Shown here: positions 1-8,214 of the stretch, one piece after another | How positions within the stretch are numbered: the first letter of the stretch is position 1 | Layout of the letters: every line of letters begins with the position of its first letter | Source: Mesorhizobium metallidurans STM 2683 | Lineage (GTDB): Bacteria; Pseudomonadota; Alphaproteobacteria; Rhizobiales; Rhizobiaceae | Assembly (NCBI RefSeq): GCF_000350085.1 | Contig: NZ_CAUM01000055.1 | Span: 79,034-143,033 of the forward strand | Length of the DNA stretch: 64,000 nt | Direction of reading: 5' to 3' | The notes under the pieces: model-generated | What the model was told of the DNA's origin: nothing | The model's database searches: none | What the model saw: the letters and a program-made list of their open reading frames with translations, nothing else | Made by a program: the position numbers and the translations under genes

Positions 1-109
1 CATAGCCGCCGTCGGCGATCGCCTTGAGGAGGTCGTCCGGACCGCCGCTAAATCGGTCTCCGAGCATTTCCCAGGTAAAGGTCTGGCAGCCGACTTTCAG
101 GTCTTTCAC
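1..109 (-). CDS. Sugar phosphate isomerase/epimerase, N-terminal fragment
   Basis: Only the first 36 codons lie in the window; the gene continues beyond base 1. It starts with GTG at 109-107, preceded by AAGGA five bases upstream. The peptide opens KDLKVGCQTFTWEML, which resembles the first beta strand of TIM-barrel sugar phosphate isomerases/epimerases of the AP-endonuclease-2 superfamily. It sits 27 bases downstream of the second sugar permease on the same strand, so it is probably the next gene of that transport operon and would act on the imported sugar or its keto form. The assignment rests on a short N-terminus and on context, so the exact activity is unknown. Confidence 0.65.
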   Translation of the reverse strand, partial: MKDLKVGCQTFTWEMLGDRFSGGPDDLLKAIADGGY

Positions 110-136
110 GATCGTCCTTTCATTCCTTGATGCCGC

Positions 137-973
137 TCATTCTTTGATGCCACCTTGGGTCAACCCTTCGATGATGTGGCGCTGGAAGAACAGCACCAGC
201 ACGATCAAAGGAACGGTGACGACCGCCGACGCGGCGGCAATGTCGCCCCAGGGCACGTAATAGAGGTTGGTAAAGTTGGCGATGCCGACGGGGATGGTCT
301 GGCGATCGATGTTGGAGGTGAAGGCGAGCGCGAACAGGAACTCGTTCCAGGCGGTGATGAAGGCGAGCAGGCCGGTCGTCACCAGGCTGGGGAGCGACAT
401 CGGCAGGATGATGTGCCAGAGCAGGCCGGGAATGCTGACGCCGTCCATGCGCGCCGCCTCGTCGATCTCGCGCGGCAGCGTCTCGAAATAGCCGAACAGC
501 ACCCAGGTGACGAGCGGCAGGCCGAGCGCCAGATAGGTGATGATCAACGCCGTGTAGGTATCGAGCAGGCCGAGATTGGTGGCGACCAGATAGAGCGGCC
601 CGACCAGCGCGATCTGCGGGAACATGGACACCGAAAGGATGACCATCAATATGCCGAAGCGTCCCCTAACGTTGAGCCTGGACAGCGCGAAGGCGGCGAG
701 CGAGCCGACGAAGAGGCACAGGAACGTCGTCGCCAGCGAGACCACCAGCGAGTTCCAGACATAGTGGTGCAGCTCCTTCTCGACGAAGGCGTTGTAATAG
801 TGCTCGAGCGTGAAAGGGTCGGGGATCAGCGAGGGCGAGCCGGAGGTCAGCGCCTTGTCGAGCTGGAACGATGTCGAGAACTGCCAGATGAACGGACCGC
901 CCGACCAGACAAGGATCAGCAGCGCGCCGAGATAGATGAAGACGGTCTGCAGCGGTGAGCGCGTGTCGTTCAT
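137..973 (-). CDS. Carbohydrate ABC transporter permease, MalG type
   Basis: Inner-membrane permease of 278 residues, the usual size for the MalG/UgpE group. About six membrane segments are visible, the first at residues 10-30. The cytoplasmic EAA loop that docks on the ATPase is clear at residues 169-178 (EIDEAARMDG). The start overlaps the end of the MalF-type permease by four bases (ATGA), which implies translational coupling. Together with that permease and the binding protein upstream it forms the membrane part of a sugar importer. No ATPase gene is visible in the window, so the ATP-binding subunit must lie beyond base 1 or be shared with another system. Confidence 0.93.
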   Translation of the reverse strand: MNDTRSPLQTVFIYLGALLILVWSGGPFIWQFSTSFQLDKALTSGSPSLIPDPFTLEHYYNAFVEKELHHYVWNSLVVSLATTFLCLFVGSLAAFALSRLNVRGRFGILMVILSVSMFPQIALVGPLYLVATNLGLLDTYTALIITYLALGLPLVTWVLFGYFETLPREIDEAARMDGVSIPGLLWHIILPMSLPSLVTTGLLAFITAWNEFLFALAFTSNIDRQTIPVGIANFTNLYYVPWGDIAAASAVVTVPLIVLVLFFQRHIIEGLTQGGIKE

Positions 974-1899
974 TGCGCCCTCCTGATCTGCCGGATGAGA
1001 TAGAGGCAGAAGGCCAGCGCAATCATGCCTTCGGTGACGAACATCGCCGTCGAGACGGCCGAGCCGTAGCCGAATTGCAGCGTCGAGAAGAGCACCTTGT
1101 AGGACAGCGTCGACAGCGTCTCGGTCGAATCGGCCGGGCCGCCGCCGGTCAGCACATAGACGAGGTCGAAGACGCGGAAGGCGTCGAGCGCACGGAACAG
1201 GCCGGCGATCAGCAGGGTCGGCATCAACAGCGGCAGGCGGATATGCCAGAAGGTGATCCAGCCCTTGGCGCCGTCCATGCGCGCCGCCTCGATCAGCGAA
1301 TTGGGCACCGTCTGCAGCCCGGTCAAAAGCAGCAGCGCCATGAAGGGCGTGGTCTTCCAGACGTCGGCGATGATGATGGTGGTCATCGCGGTGTCGGGAG
1401 AGCCGTACCAGTTGATGTTCCGGTCGATCAGCCCAGCATGCAAAAGGATATAATTGATGATGCCGTTCTGGCCGTCGAACAGCCAGCCGAACATCTTTGA
1501 GGTGACGACGGTCGGCATCGCCCAGGGAACCAGCATGGCGGCGCGGACGAGCCCGCGGCCTTTAAAAGCCTCGCACAGGATGAGCGCCATGCCGAGCCCG
1601 ATCACCGTCTCCAGGATCGTGGATGCCGCGGTGAACCACATCGTGTGCCACCAGGCGTTCCAGAACTGCGCGTCGCCCCAGAGCTGCACATAATTGGAGA
1701 AGCCCGAGAATTCGTTCTCCTGGGTGATCAGCGAGGTGTTGGTGAGCGAGAGGTATAGGCCGTTGACGATCGGGTAGAAGGAAACCGACGCCAGCGACAC
1801 GAAGGCCGGCGTCAGCAGGAGCGAGGCCCAGACGGCGCCTGGAAGCGCCTTGCCAAGCCGCGGCCAGCCAATGCCGGAAACTGTGGCGGCCGCGGACAT
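970..1899 (-). CDS. Carbohydrate ABC transporter permease, MalF/UgpA type
   Basis: Permease of 309 residues from the chosen ATG. The EAA loop (LIEAARMDGAKGW) lies in the last third, and about six hydrophobic segments are visible. A longer reading from ATG at 1941 would overlap the binding-protein gene by 38 bases and add a polar tail. The start at 1899 lies four bases after the binding-protein stop and fits operon spacing better, although neither start has a strong Shine-Dalgarno sequence. It pairs with the downstream MalG-type permease as the heterodimeric channel of a CUT1-family sugar importer. The substrate cannot be read from the sequence. Confidence 0.92.
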   Translation of the reverse strand: MSAAATVSGIGWPRLGKALPGAVWASLLLTPAFVSLASVSFYPIVNGLYLSLTNTSLITQENEFSGFSNYVQLWGDAQFWNAWWHTMWFTAASTILETVIGLGMALILCEAFKGRGLVRAAMLVPWAMPTVVTSKMFGWLFDGQNGIINYILLHAGLIDRNINWYGSPDTAMTTIIIADVWKTTPFMALLLLTGLQTVPNSLIEAARMDGAKGWITFWHIRLPLLMPTLLIAGLFRALDAFRVFDLVYVLTGGGPADSTETLSTLSYKVLFSTLQFGYGSAVSTAMFVTEGMIALAFCLYLIRQIRRAQ

Positions 1900-1903
1900 T
1901 GGT

Positions 1904-3250
1904 TCAGCCGACGATCTGGTTGATTTGCGCAGCCAGCGCATCCATCTCGGCCTGGACGTTGCCCGAAACCAGCGCCTTGGAGATGCCGGACTGGAGCGCG
2001 AGCGTCACCTTGGCGTATTCGGGCGTGATCGGCCGCGCCGTGGCGCCGGTGAACACCTTCTCGAGGCTTGCCATGAACGGCTGCTCAGACTTGATCTTCT
2101 CGTCCTGGAACAGCGCGGAGCGCGTCGGCGCGAGGCCAAAGTTCAAGGCGATACGCTGCTGGGTTTCGGTCGACGACAGCCAAGTGAGCAACTCGATCGC
2201 GGCTTCGCGCTGCTTGGAGTTGGCGTTGACGCCGAGCTGGTAGCCGCCGAGAGTGGCCGCGCTCTTGCCGCCAGGGAAGGCCGGAAGCGGCGCGACGCCG
2301 ACCTTGTCCACAACCTGGGAAGCCTTGGCGTCCTGGGCGATTGGATAGACATAGGACCAGTTGCGCATGAACATCGCCTTGCCCGAGGTGAAGGGCTGGC
2401 GCGACGGTTCCTCGTCCCAGGACAGCACGTCCTGCGGGCTGATCTTGGTCTTGGCAATGGTGTCGTGCAGGAACTGGATCGCTTCGACGGCCGCCTTCTG
2501 GTTGATCAGCGACGACTTGCCGTCGGGCGCCAGGATCGCGCCATTGTTGGAGGTGATGATCTCGACCGCATCACAGACCAGAACCTCGGCCTGCTTGCCC
2601 TGCCAGAGATAACCGAAATCGACATCGCCGGCCTTCTGCGCGGCGGCGGCGATGGTCGCCATGTCGGCCCAGTTGTCCGGCACCTTGCCGCCATGCTTCT
2701 CCAGCACGTCCTTGCGGTAATAGAACATGCCCGAATCCATGAACCAGGGAAGGGCGGTCAGCTTGCCACCATAGGTACAGGCGTTGAGGGTGCCGGTGAA
2801 GTAGGCGCCGCGCTTGTCCGCCGGAAAAAACTCGTCGAGCGGCAACGCCCAGCCGGCGGCGGCAAAGCCGGCGATCCAGATCACATCCTGGCTGAAGACG
2901 TCAGGCGTGCCGGTGCGGCGGGCGAGCTGCTGGACGAGACCCTGATAGACTTCCGTCGAGGAACTCGGCGGCGGCAGTTCGATGTTCTTGACCAGAACGC
3001 GATCCTGCGACTCGTTGAAGGCCTTGATCAGATCGCCGAAGGTCTCCTTGCCGAAGAAGGCAGCACTGGCAAAGCTGATTTCGGCGCGCGACTGGGCGCG
3101 AGCCCGGCGGACACCAAGCCCGGTGCCGAGGCTGAGTGTCGCCGCACCCAACAGTCCGGCGCTGCCGATGAGAAACTGCCTGCGGTCGGCGACGGTCACA
3201 TGCGCAACAGGCTTCGAGCCGGAGACCGGCCCCTTTTTCATGTCAGTCAT
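1904..3250 (-). CDS. Extracellular sugar-binding protein, Tat-exported
   Basis: Periplasmic solute-binding protein of 448 residues, family 1 (MalE/UgpB-like). The N-terminus has a twin-arginine motif DRRQFL at residues 22-27, a hydrophobic stretch and a small-residue cleavage region near residue 52, so export by Tat rather than Sec is likely. The start has a strong AAGGAGG ribosome site a few bases upstream. It is the first gene of the minus-strand operon with two permeases and an epimerase, and it is transcribed divergently from an oxidoreductase. The high expression expected of a binding protein fits the strong ribosome site. Confidence 0.94.
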   Translation of the reverse strand: MTDMKKGPVSGSKPVAHVTVADRRQFLIGSAGLLGAATLSLGTGLGVRRARAQSRAEISFASAAFFGKETFGDLIKAFNESQDRVLVKNIELPPPSSSTEVYQGLVQQLARRTGTPDVFSQDVIWIAGFAAAGWALPLDEFFPADKRGAYFTGTLNACTYGGKLTALPWFMDSGMFYYRKDVLEKHGGKVPDNWADMATIAAAAQKAGDVDFGYLWQGKQAEVLVCDAVEIITSNNGAILAPDGKSSLINQKAAVEAIQFLHDTIAKTKISPQDVLSWDEEPSRQPFTSGKAMFMRNWSYVYPIAQDAKASQVVDKVGVAPLPAFPGGKSAATLGGYQLGVNANSKQREAAIELLTWLSSTETQQRIALNFGLAPTRSALFQDEKIKSEQPFMASLEKVFTGATARPITPEYAKVTLALQSGISKALVSGNVQAEMDALAAQINQIVG

Positions 3251-3315
3251 TTTCTCCTCCTTGGGCTGGCAGCCTCCCGATGTTGCGCCAGCATTTCCGC
3301 ATGTTCCATAAAAAT

Positions 3316-3329
3316 TTTACGCGCGTCAA
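3316..3329. promoter_or_regulatory. Candidate LacI-type operator
   Basis: The intergenic region between the divergent binding-protein and oxidoreductase genes contains TTTACGCGCGTCAA, a 14-base dyad around ACGCGCGT. LacI-family regulators typically bind dyads with a central CG. The decamer AAAATTTTAC, which overlaps this site at 3311-3320, recurs at 6663-6672 upstream of the local LacI gene, near another ACGCGT (6693-6698). Regulation of both divergent transcripts by that LacI protein is an inference. Confidence 0.4.
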
Positions 3330-3423
3330 GATTTAAAATATTGTATAGCGGCTTCCGACTATGATCCGTTGCCGGTGCAATAGGTCGGACAGGACATTGC
3401 GGCGTTGGGAGGTGAATTCGAAA

Positions 3424-4572
3424 ATGCACGGAAAATCGGTAGCTAAACTCGGTATCGGCGTTGTCGGATGCGGCAACATCTCGATGACCTATTTGCGCAA
3501 TGCGGCGCTGTTCGGTGGGGTCGAGCTTCGCGCCTGCGCCGACATTTCGGCCGACATGGCCGCGCTCCGCGCCAAGGAATACGACATCCGCGCGGCCAGC
3601 GTCGATGCGCTGCTGGCCGACCCGGAGATCGACCTTGTCCTCAACCTGACCATTCCGGCGGCGCATTTCGACATTTCGCTCTCGGCACTTTCGGCGGGCA
3701 AGCATGTCTTCACCGAAAAGCCGCTGGCGACCTCGGCCGCCGACGGTCGGCGCATCGTCACCGAGGCGGCGAAACGCGGGCTGCTGCTTGGTTCGGCTCC
3801 GGATACCTTCCTCGGCGCCGCCGGGCGGTGTGCCCGCCGGCTGATGGACGAGGGCGCGATCGGTCGACCGGTGACCGGCACCGCCTTCATGATGGGGCGC
3901 GGCATGGAGCACTGGCATCCCAATCCGCAATTCTATTACCAGCCCGGCGGCGGCCCGGTCTTCGACATGGGGCCTTACTACCTGACGATGCTCGTCAATT
4001 TGCTTGGACCGGTGGCGCGTGTGATGGCCTTGGCAACGCGCGGCCAGGAAGAACGGCTGATCACCGCCGAAGGTCCCTTCAAGAACACCAGCTTCAAGGT
4101 CGGCACGCCGACCAACATCCTCTCGCTGCTGGAATTCCGTTCCGGCGCCACCGTCACCTTCGGCGCCTCCTGGGACGTCTTCAAGCACTCCAACCATCCG
4201 ATCGAGCTGCACGGAACGGAAGGCTCGCTGCGCCTGCCCGATCCCGATACGTTCGGCGGCACCGTCTCACTTTCTGAACGCGGCACCGACTGGGCCGACT
4301 TCGCCAGCGAGGCCGAGCTCTATGGCGCGCGCAACTGGCCCTTCGCCACGCCCGACCGCGCCAACTACCGCATGCTCGGCGTCGCCGATCTTTCGCGGGC
4401 GCTGGCAACGGGCAGAAAGCCGCGCGCCTCCGGCGATCTTGCGCTGCATGTGCTGGAAATCATGGAAGCGATCCTGGCTTCGGGAGAAAGCCGCGAATCG
4501 GTTGCCGTCGATGGAACGGTCGATCAGCCGCCACTGCTCGGCGAAGACGAGGCGGCGAGCCTGCTTGCCTGA
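3424..4572 (+). CDS. Gfo/Idh/MocA family NAD(P)-dependent oxidoreductase
   Basis: Protein of 382 residues with an N-terminal Rossmann fold (GIGVVGCGNIS, residues 10-20) and the EKPLA motif of this family at residues 98-102, where the lysine takes part in catalysis. The C-terminal alpha/beta domain carries the substrate site. The ATG at 3424 is chosen because GGAGGTGA lies about 8 bases upstream; a longer reading from 3361 has no ribosome site. Family members oxidise or reduce sugars, inositols or sugar acids. It lies divergent to the sugar transporter and nine bases ahead of an esterase, so it is probably the first catabolic step for the imported compound. The substrate is not known. Confidence 0.9.
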   Translation: MHGKSVAKLGIGVVGCGNISMTYLRNAALFGGVELRACADISADMAALRAKEYDIRAASVDALLADPEIDLVLNLTIPAAHFDISLSALSAGKHVFTEKPLATSAADGRRIVTEAAKRGLLLGSAPDTFLGAAGRCARRLMDEGAIGRPVTGTAFMMGRGMEHWHPNPQFYYQPGGGPVFDMGPYYLTMLVNLLGPVARVMALATRGQEERLITAEGPFKNTSFKVGTPTNILSLLEFRSGATVTFGASWDVFKHSNHPIELHGTEGSLRLPDPDTFGGTVSLSERGTDWADFASEAELYGARNWPFATPDRANYRMLGVADLSRALATGRKPRASGDLALHVLEIMEAILASGESRESVAVDGTVDQPPLLGEDEAASLLA

Positions 4573-4581
4573 GGTCCGTCC

Positions 4582-5574
4582 ATGACGACATCATCCCCGA
4601 CGACACCGGCAGTGTCCTTGGTCGACCCGGAAGCCCGGCATGTGCTCGACCTCAGCCGGGAGGCCGGTGCCCGGCCATTCGAGACCGGCACGCCCGAAGA
4701 GGCGCGCCGCTCCTATGAAGACGGATTTCCCACACTCCAGGGCGAGCGCGAGCCGGTCGCTTCGGTGAGCGAGCGCACCATCGCCGGACCCGACGGCCCG
4801 GTGACGCTCAGGATCTATCGCGGGCGTGACGCGCCAGGAACAGATGCTCCCGCGCTGCTCTATCTGCATGGCGGCGGCTGGGTGGTCGGCAATCCGGAGT
4901 CCCACGACGAGATCTGCCGCTGGTTTGCCAACATGGCGGCCTGCATTGTCGTCTCGCCCGCCTACCGGCTGGCGCCGGAGCACAAATTCCCGGCGGCGAT
5001 CGAGGATTGCCGTGCCGTGCTTTTCTTCATGCAAAGCGACGCTGGCGATCTGGGCATCGACACCAGGCGGGTTGCCATCGCCGGCGACAGCGCCGGCGGC
5101 AATCTCGCCACCGTGCTGTCATTGATCGCGCGCGGAAGCGAGAAGCCGCCGACCGCACAGCTATTGTTCTATCCGAACACGGATGCCTCGCAGACGGCGG
5201 ACAGTTATCACCGCTTTGCCGACGGTTTTGGTCTCACGGCGGCTACCATGGCCTGGTTCCGCGATCACTACATAAGCAGTTCCAGCGACATCGACGACTG
5301 GCGCGTGTCGCCGCTGAAGGCGGCCAGCCTTATCGGAGCGCCGCCGGCCTTCCTCGCAATCGCCGGGCATGACATCCTGGCCGATGAAGGCGAGGCTTAT
5401 GCGAAACGCCTGCAAGATGACGGCGTAACGGTCGTGTTGCGGCGCTGGCCGGGACAGATCCATGGCTTCGTCTCGATGGGTCGCCATGGCCCGGCGGCGC
5501 GGCAAGCTGTCGGTGCCGCGGTCGTCGCGTGGCGCGGCTTCGATCCTGCCTTTGAAAACCCTCAGGCCGACTGA
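4582..5574 (+). CDS. Alpha/beta hydrolase, hormone-sensitive-lipase (HSL) family
   Basis: Esterase or lipase-like enzyme of 330 residues. The oxyanion-hole motif HGGGW is at residues 96-100 and the nucleophile elbow GDSAGG places the catalytic serine at residue 170. The acid is probably Asp in HDILADE and the histidine in GQIHGF near the C-terminus. The start ATG has GAGGT seven bases upstream and follows the oxidoreductase stop by nine bases, so the two are co-transcribed. It may remove an acyl group from the imported substrate. Its last 13 bases overlap the end of the convergent LacI gene. Confidence 0.9.
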   Translation: MTTSSPTTPAVSLVDPEARHVLDLSREAGARPFETGTPEEARRSYEDGFPTLQGEREPVASVSERTIAGPDGPVTLRIYRGRDAPGTDAPALLYLHGGGWVVGNPESHDEICRWFANMAACIVVSPAYRLAPEHKFPAAIEDCRAVLFFMQSDAGDLGIDTRRVAIAGDSAGGNLATVLSLIARGSEKPPTAQLLFYPNTDASQTADSYHRFADGFGLTAATMAWFRDHYISSSSDIDDWRVSPLKAASLIGAPPAFLAIAGHDILADEGEAYAKRLQDDGVTVVLRRWPGQIHGFVSMGRHGPAARQAVGAAVVAWRGFDPAFENPQAD

Positions 5575-6584
5575 CGCATCACCAGCGTCGCGTCGAGGTA
5601 GACCTTGGGAGCGACAGCCGTCTCGTCCTCGTTCAGCAAGGCAAGCAGCGTCTCGACGCTGCGGCCGGCCATCGCGGTGAAGTCCTGCGCCATGGTGGTC
5701 AGCGCAGGGCAGGTGTAGCGGCTCAGCGGATGGTCGTCATGCGCGGCCACGCGCAGGTCGCAATCGCCCTTGCGGCCGACCTTGCGGCCCTGCGAGAAAG
5801 CGGCCGCCATGACGCCGAAGGCGAGACGGTCGTTGGCGCACAGAATGGTCTTGCCTGGCAGGCCGCCATTGCCGAGCATCTTTTCCATCTGCTCGTAGCC
5901 GATCCGTTCGAAATCCCAGGTGTAGTCGCGGGTGTTGCCGATGATGACAGGTTCATGCCCGAGCCGCTGCATCGAGGCGACATAGCTGTTCAGTCGTTCC
6001 GGCGAATTGTGGTTGACATGCGGTATGTCGAAATAGACCGGGGCGTCGCCGGAGCGGCAGAGATAGTCGACGATCGTCGAGACGCTCTGGCTGTTGTTGT
6101 TGCCCACGAAGGGCGTGCCGCCTTCAAGAAAAGTGTCGAAGTAGACGATGGGCATGGCCTGCGTCAGCTTCTCCAGCGTGCGATGGTCCGAGCGCAGGCC
6201 GAGCGGTGCGATCAGCGCGCCGGAAACTTTCAGCGACAGGATGGTTCGCGTCGCCTCCACTTCGAGCTCGCGCGAGCCGTGCGAGGAGATGACGATCGGC
6301 CAATAGCCCTCGTCGCGCAGCCTGAGCTCGATGCGGCTGACCATCTCGGAATAAAAGGGATCGGCGACCGTCGGCACCACGATGCCGATGCTGCGGGTGC
6401 GCTTGCGGTTAAGGTTGCGCGCGAACAGATTGGGCTGGTAGTCGGACGAGCGCAGCGCTTCCTCGATGCGCTTTCGCGTTGCCGGCTTGACGCTGGTCGG
6501 GTCGTCGAAAAACTTCGACAGTGTCGGCCTGGAGACGCCGCAGGAGCGGGCGAAATCCTCCATCGTCTTGTGCGTCATCGGCAT
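5562..6584 (-). CDS. LacI family transcriptional regulator
   Basis: DNA-binding protein of 340 residues. The N-terminal helix-turn-helix and hinge helix span residues 7-60 (MEDFARSCGVSRPTLSKFF, then RKRIEEALRSSDYQPN). A periplasmic-binding-protein-like sensor domain fills the rest (SIGIVVPTVADPFYSEMV). The ATG at 6584 has GAGGG about six bases upstream. It faces the esterase gene and closes the sugar cluster, so it most likely represses the transporter and catabolic genes until the sugar or a derivative is bound. The upstream region (6585-6825) is AT-rich and shares a decamer with the transporter promoter region, which suggests autoregulation. Confidence 0.93.
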   Translation of the reverse strand: MPMTHKTMEDFARSCGVSRPTLSKFFDDPTSVKPATRKRIEEALRSSDYQPNLFARNLNRKRTRSIGIVVPTVADPFYSEMVSRIELRLRDEGYWPIVISSHGSRELEVEATRTILSLKVSGALIAPLGLRSDHRTLEKLTQAMPIVYFDTFLEGGTPFVGNNNSQSVSTIVDYLCRSGDAPVYFDIPHVNHNSPERLNSYVASMQRLGHEPVIIGNTRDYTWDFERIGYEQMEKMLGNGGLPGKTILCANDRLAFGVMAAAFSQGRKVGRKGDCDLRVAAHDDHPLSRYTCPALTTMAQDFTAMAGRSVETLLALLNEDETAVAPKVYLDATLVMRQSA

Positions 6585-6825
6585 TCAAACCCTCGCGTCA
6601 TGGACCTGGTTCCACGCGCTGCCCGGCTCTACATACGGTGAGCCGGCGTGCAACTGCAAGGCAAAATTTTACAGACAAGTTTTCCAGTTTCAACGCGTAT
6701 CAGTAAATTATTCCATGCGTAAATTTATTAATTAACGCGAAAAAGAGCAAGCCGTAATCACTTTCGAGAGGCGCAATGCCGGAAGGAATTCCGCAAGATT
6801 TCGACTTGTCGCGCAGACTCTGCCC

Positions 6826-7821
6826 TCAGCTCGGAACCTTCTTATTCCATCTGCGCAGCCGCGTGCCGACGTAAGACCTGGGACCGAAGGGAAGTCGAAG
6901 CCGCCCTGCAGGTCGGTTCGGATAATCTTCCAACTGCTGCCGCACGAATGTCATCAACCGGCAGAAGGCGGGCGCTTCCAGCTCTTGCAGGCGCGCGGCA
7001 AGACCGTCAGGGAGCGGCTTCGGGCGCCAGCCGAAATACGCCTCATAGGCGTCCGGCGTAGGGATCAGATGCCGCAGATACGCCGCCAGTTCGGCAGGGC
7101 TGCCGAAATCCGCCGCGTTGATGTAGGAGCCTTCCGGCGCGAATTCGCCGACATTCGGGGCACCGAGATAGACCGGCACCGAACCGGCTTTCAATGCATC
7201 GAAGAGCTTTTCCGTGACATAGTCTGTCTCGCTGGAGTTCTCCAAAGCGAGGCAGAACTTGTAGTGCGCGACGGTGTCGAGCTTCGTTTTCTTGCCGAGA
7301 TCGGGGCCTTCAATCGTTCGGTTGCGAAAATGCCGGCCATAGGAATCGATCTTAATGTGGTGGGAAAGCTCCTGGACGAAGTCGACGCGCCCGCTATAGT
7401 TCAAGCGGGCCGATTGGAAGAGCACGGCCGGGGCCGCTTCCGTCTTCGCCACGATCGGTGTTGCTCGAACCTCCTCCCACCAGGAAGCGCGCGGCAGATA
7501 AGGCGCCCAGATGTCGGAGCCGCGTTCGTGCGTCATCGTGAAGTCGAAGTGCCGCATGATCTTCGGATCGGCGATCCGCTTGTAGTTTGACCGGCTCTCC
7601 ATCGACCAGGCTATCCAAAACTGGCCGGGATATTTCCAGGCGTCGCCTATCTCGCGGAAATTCGGGATGTGGAAGACGACCGTCGCCGCCTCGGCAATCC
7701 GGCGCTTGTCCAGAGTCCACTGCCCCGGAAGGTCACAACGAATGGATGCGATGTCGACGGGCTTGCCGAAGAATGTCGTATAAAAAAGGATGAGCGGGTC
7801 TTTTGAAGGCATGGAAAGCAA
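6826..7821 (-). CDS. Glycosyltransferase family 10 (alpha-1,3-fucosyltransferase-like)
   Basis: Enzyme of 331 residues. The GT10 signature is clear in the C-terminal half: YKFCLALENSSETDYVTEKL followed by ALKAGSVPVYLGAP, the region that binds GDP-fucose. Bacterial members add fucose, or a related sugar, to lipopolysaccharide or oligosaccharides. The start is TTG at 7821, supported by GAGGT seven bases upstream; the alternative ATG at 7812 has no ribosome site. The gene stands alone between a LacI gene and tRNA-Arg, with no sugar-nucleotide synthesis genes nearby. A role in surface polysaccharide decoration is inferred from the family. The acceptor and the donor are not known. Confidence 0.88.
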   Translation of the reverse strand: MLSMPSKDPLILFYTTFFGKPVDIASIRCDLPGQWTLDKRRIAEAATVVFHIPNFREIGDAWKYPGQFWIAWSMESRSNYKRIADPKIMRHFDFTMTHERGSDIWAPYLPRASWWEEVRATPIVAKTEAAPAVLFQSARLNYSGRVDFVQELSHHIKIDSYGRHFRNRTIEGPDLGKKTKLDTVAHYKFCLALENSSETDYVTEKLFDALKAGSVPVYLGAPNVGEFAPEGSYINAADFGSPAELAAYLRHLIPTPDAYEAYFGWRPKPLPDGLAARLQELEAPAFCRLMTFVRQQLEDYPNRPAGRLRLPFGPRSYVGTRLRRWNKKVPS

Positions 7822-8050
7822 GCCGGATACCTCAATACCGGCAAAGTCCTATACCCGCCTGTTCTAAAAGCAAATGCCTAGCCAACGGGCCTCCGGCGCC
7901 TAGGCGAAACCATCCAGAACCTCAAATCTGGTCGTGGCGCCATCGCAGCGCAGACGCATCCGGCAGTTCAGAGGGCGACTCAGGCTAGCCTGCGGAAATG
8001 TCGAGCGAATTTCGAGTCGGCGGGTTTAGGCTGTTTCCGCCGTGGCTGAG

Positions 8051-8127
8051 TGGTGATCCCGACAGGAATCGAACCTGTGACCTACAGATTAGGAATCTGC
8101 CGCTCTATCCTACTGAGCTACGGGACC
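8051..8127 (-). tRNA. tRNA-Arg (anticodon CCT)
   Basis: A complete cloverleaf reads on the minus strand. The acceptor stem GGTCCCG pairs with CGGGATC, with one G-U pair. The D arm is GCTC/GAGC, the anticodon stem GCAGA/TCTGT encloses the loop TTCCTAA with anticodon CCT (Arg, AGG codons), and the T arm is ACAGG-TTCGATT-CCTGT. The discriminator is A, and CCA is encoded at 8053-8051. Single-copy tRNA-Arg(CCT) genes are frequent integration sites, but no integrase or duplicated 3' end was seen here. Confidence 0.97.
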
Positions 8128-8214
8128 ACGCGGCCCGACACATAGCCGCTTCGGGGCGGTTCGCCAAGAGGCGGACGGCGCGCAATTATGCTGCGCCGCC
8201 TCTGGTGCCGACAG

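Noticed and set aside
8051..8127. Integrated element at tRNA-Arg(CCT)
   Set aside because: No integrase, no duplicated tRNA end and no mobile genes lie nearby; XerD at 14756-15673 is the housekeeping recombinase.
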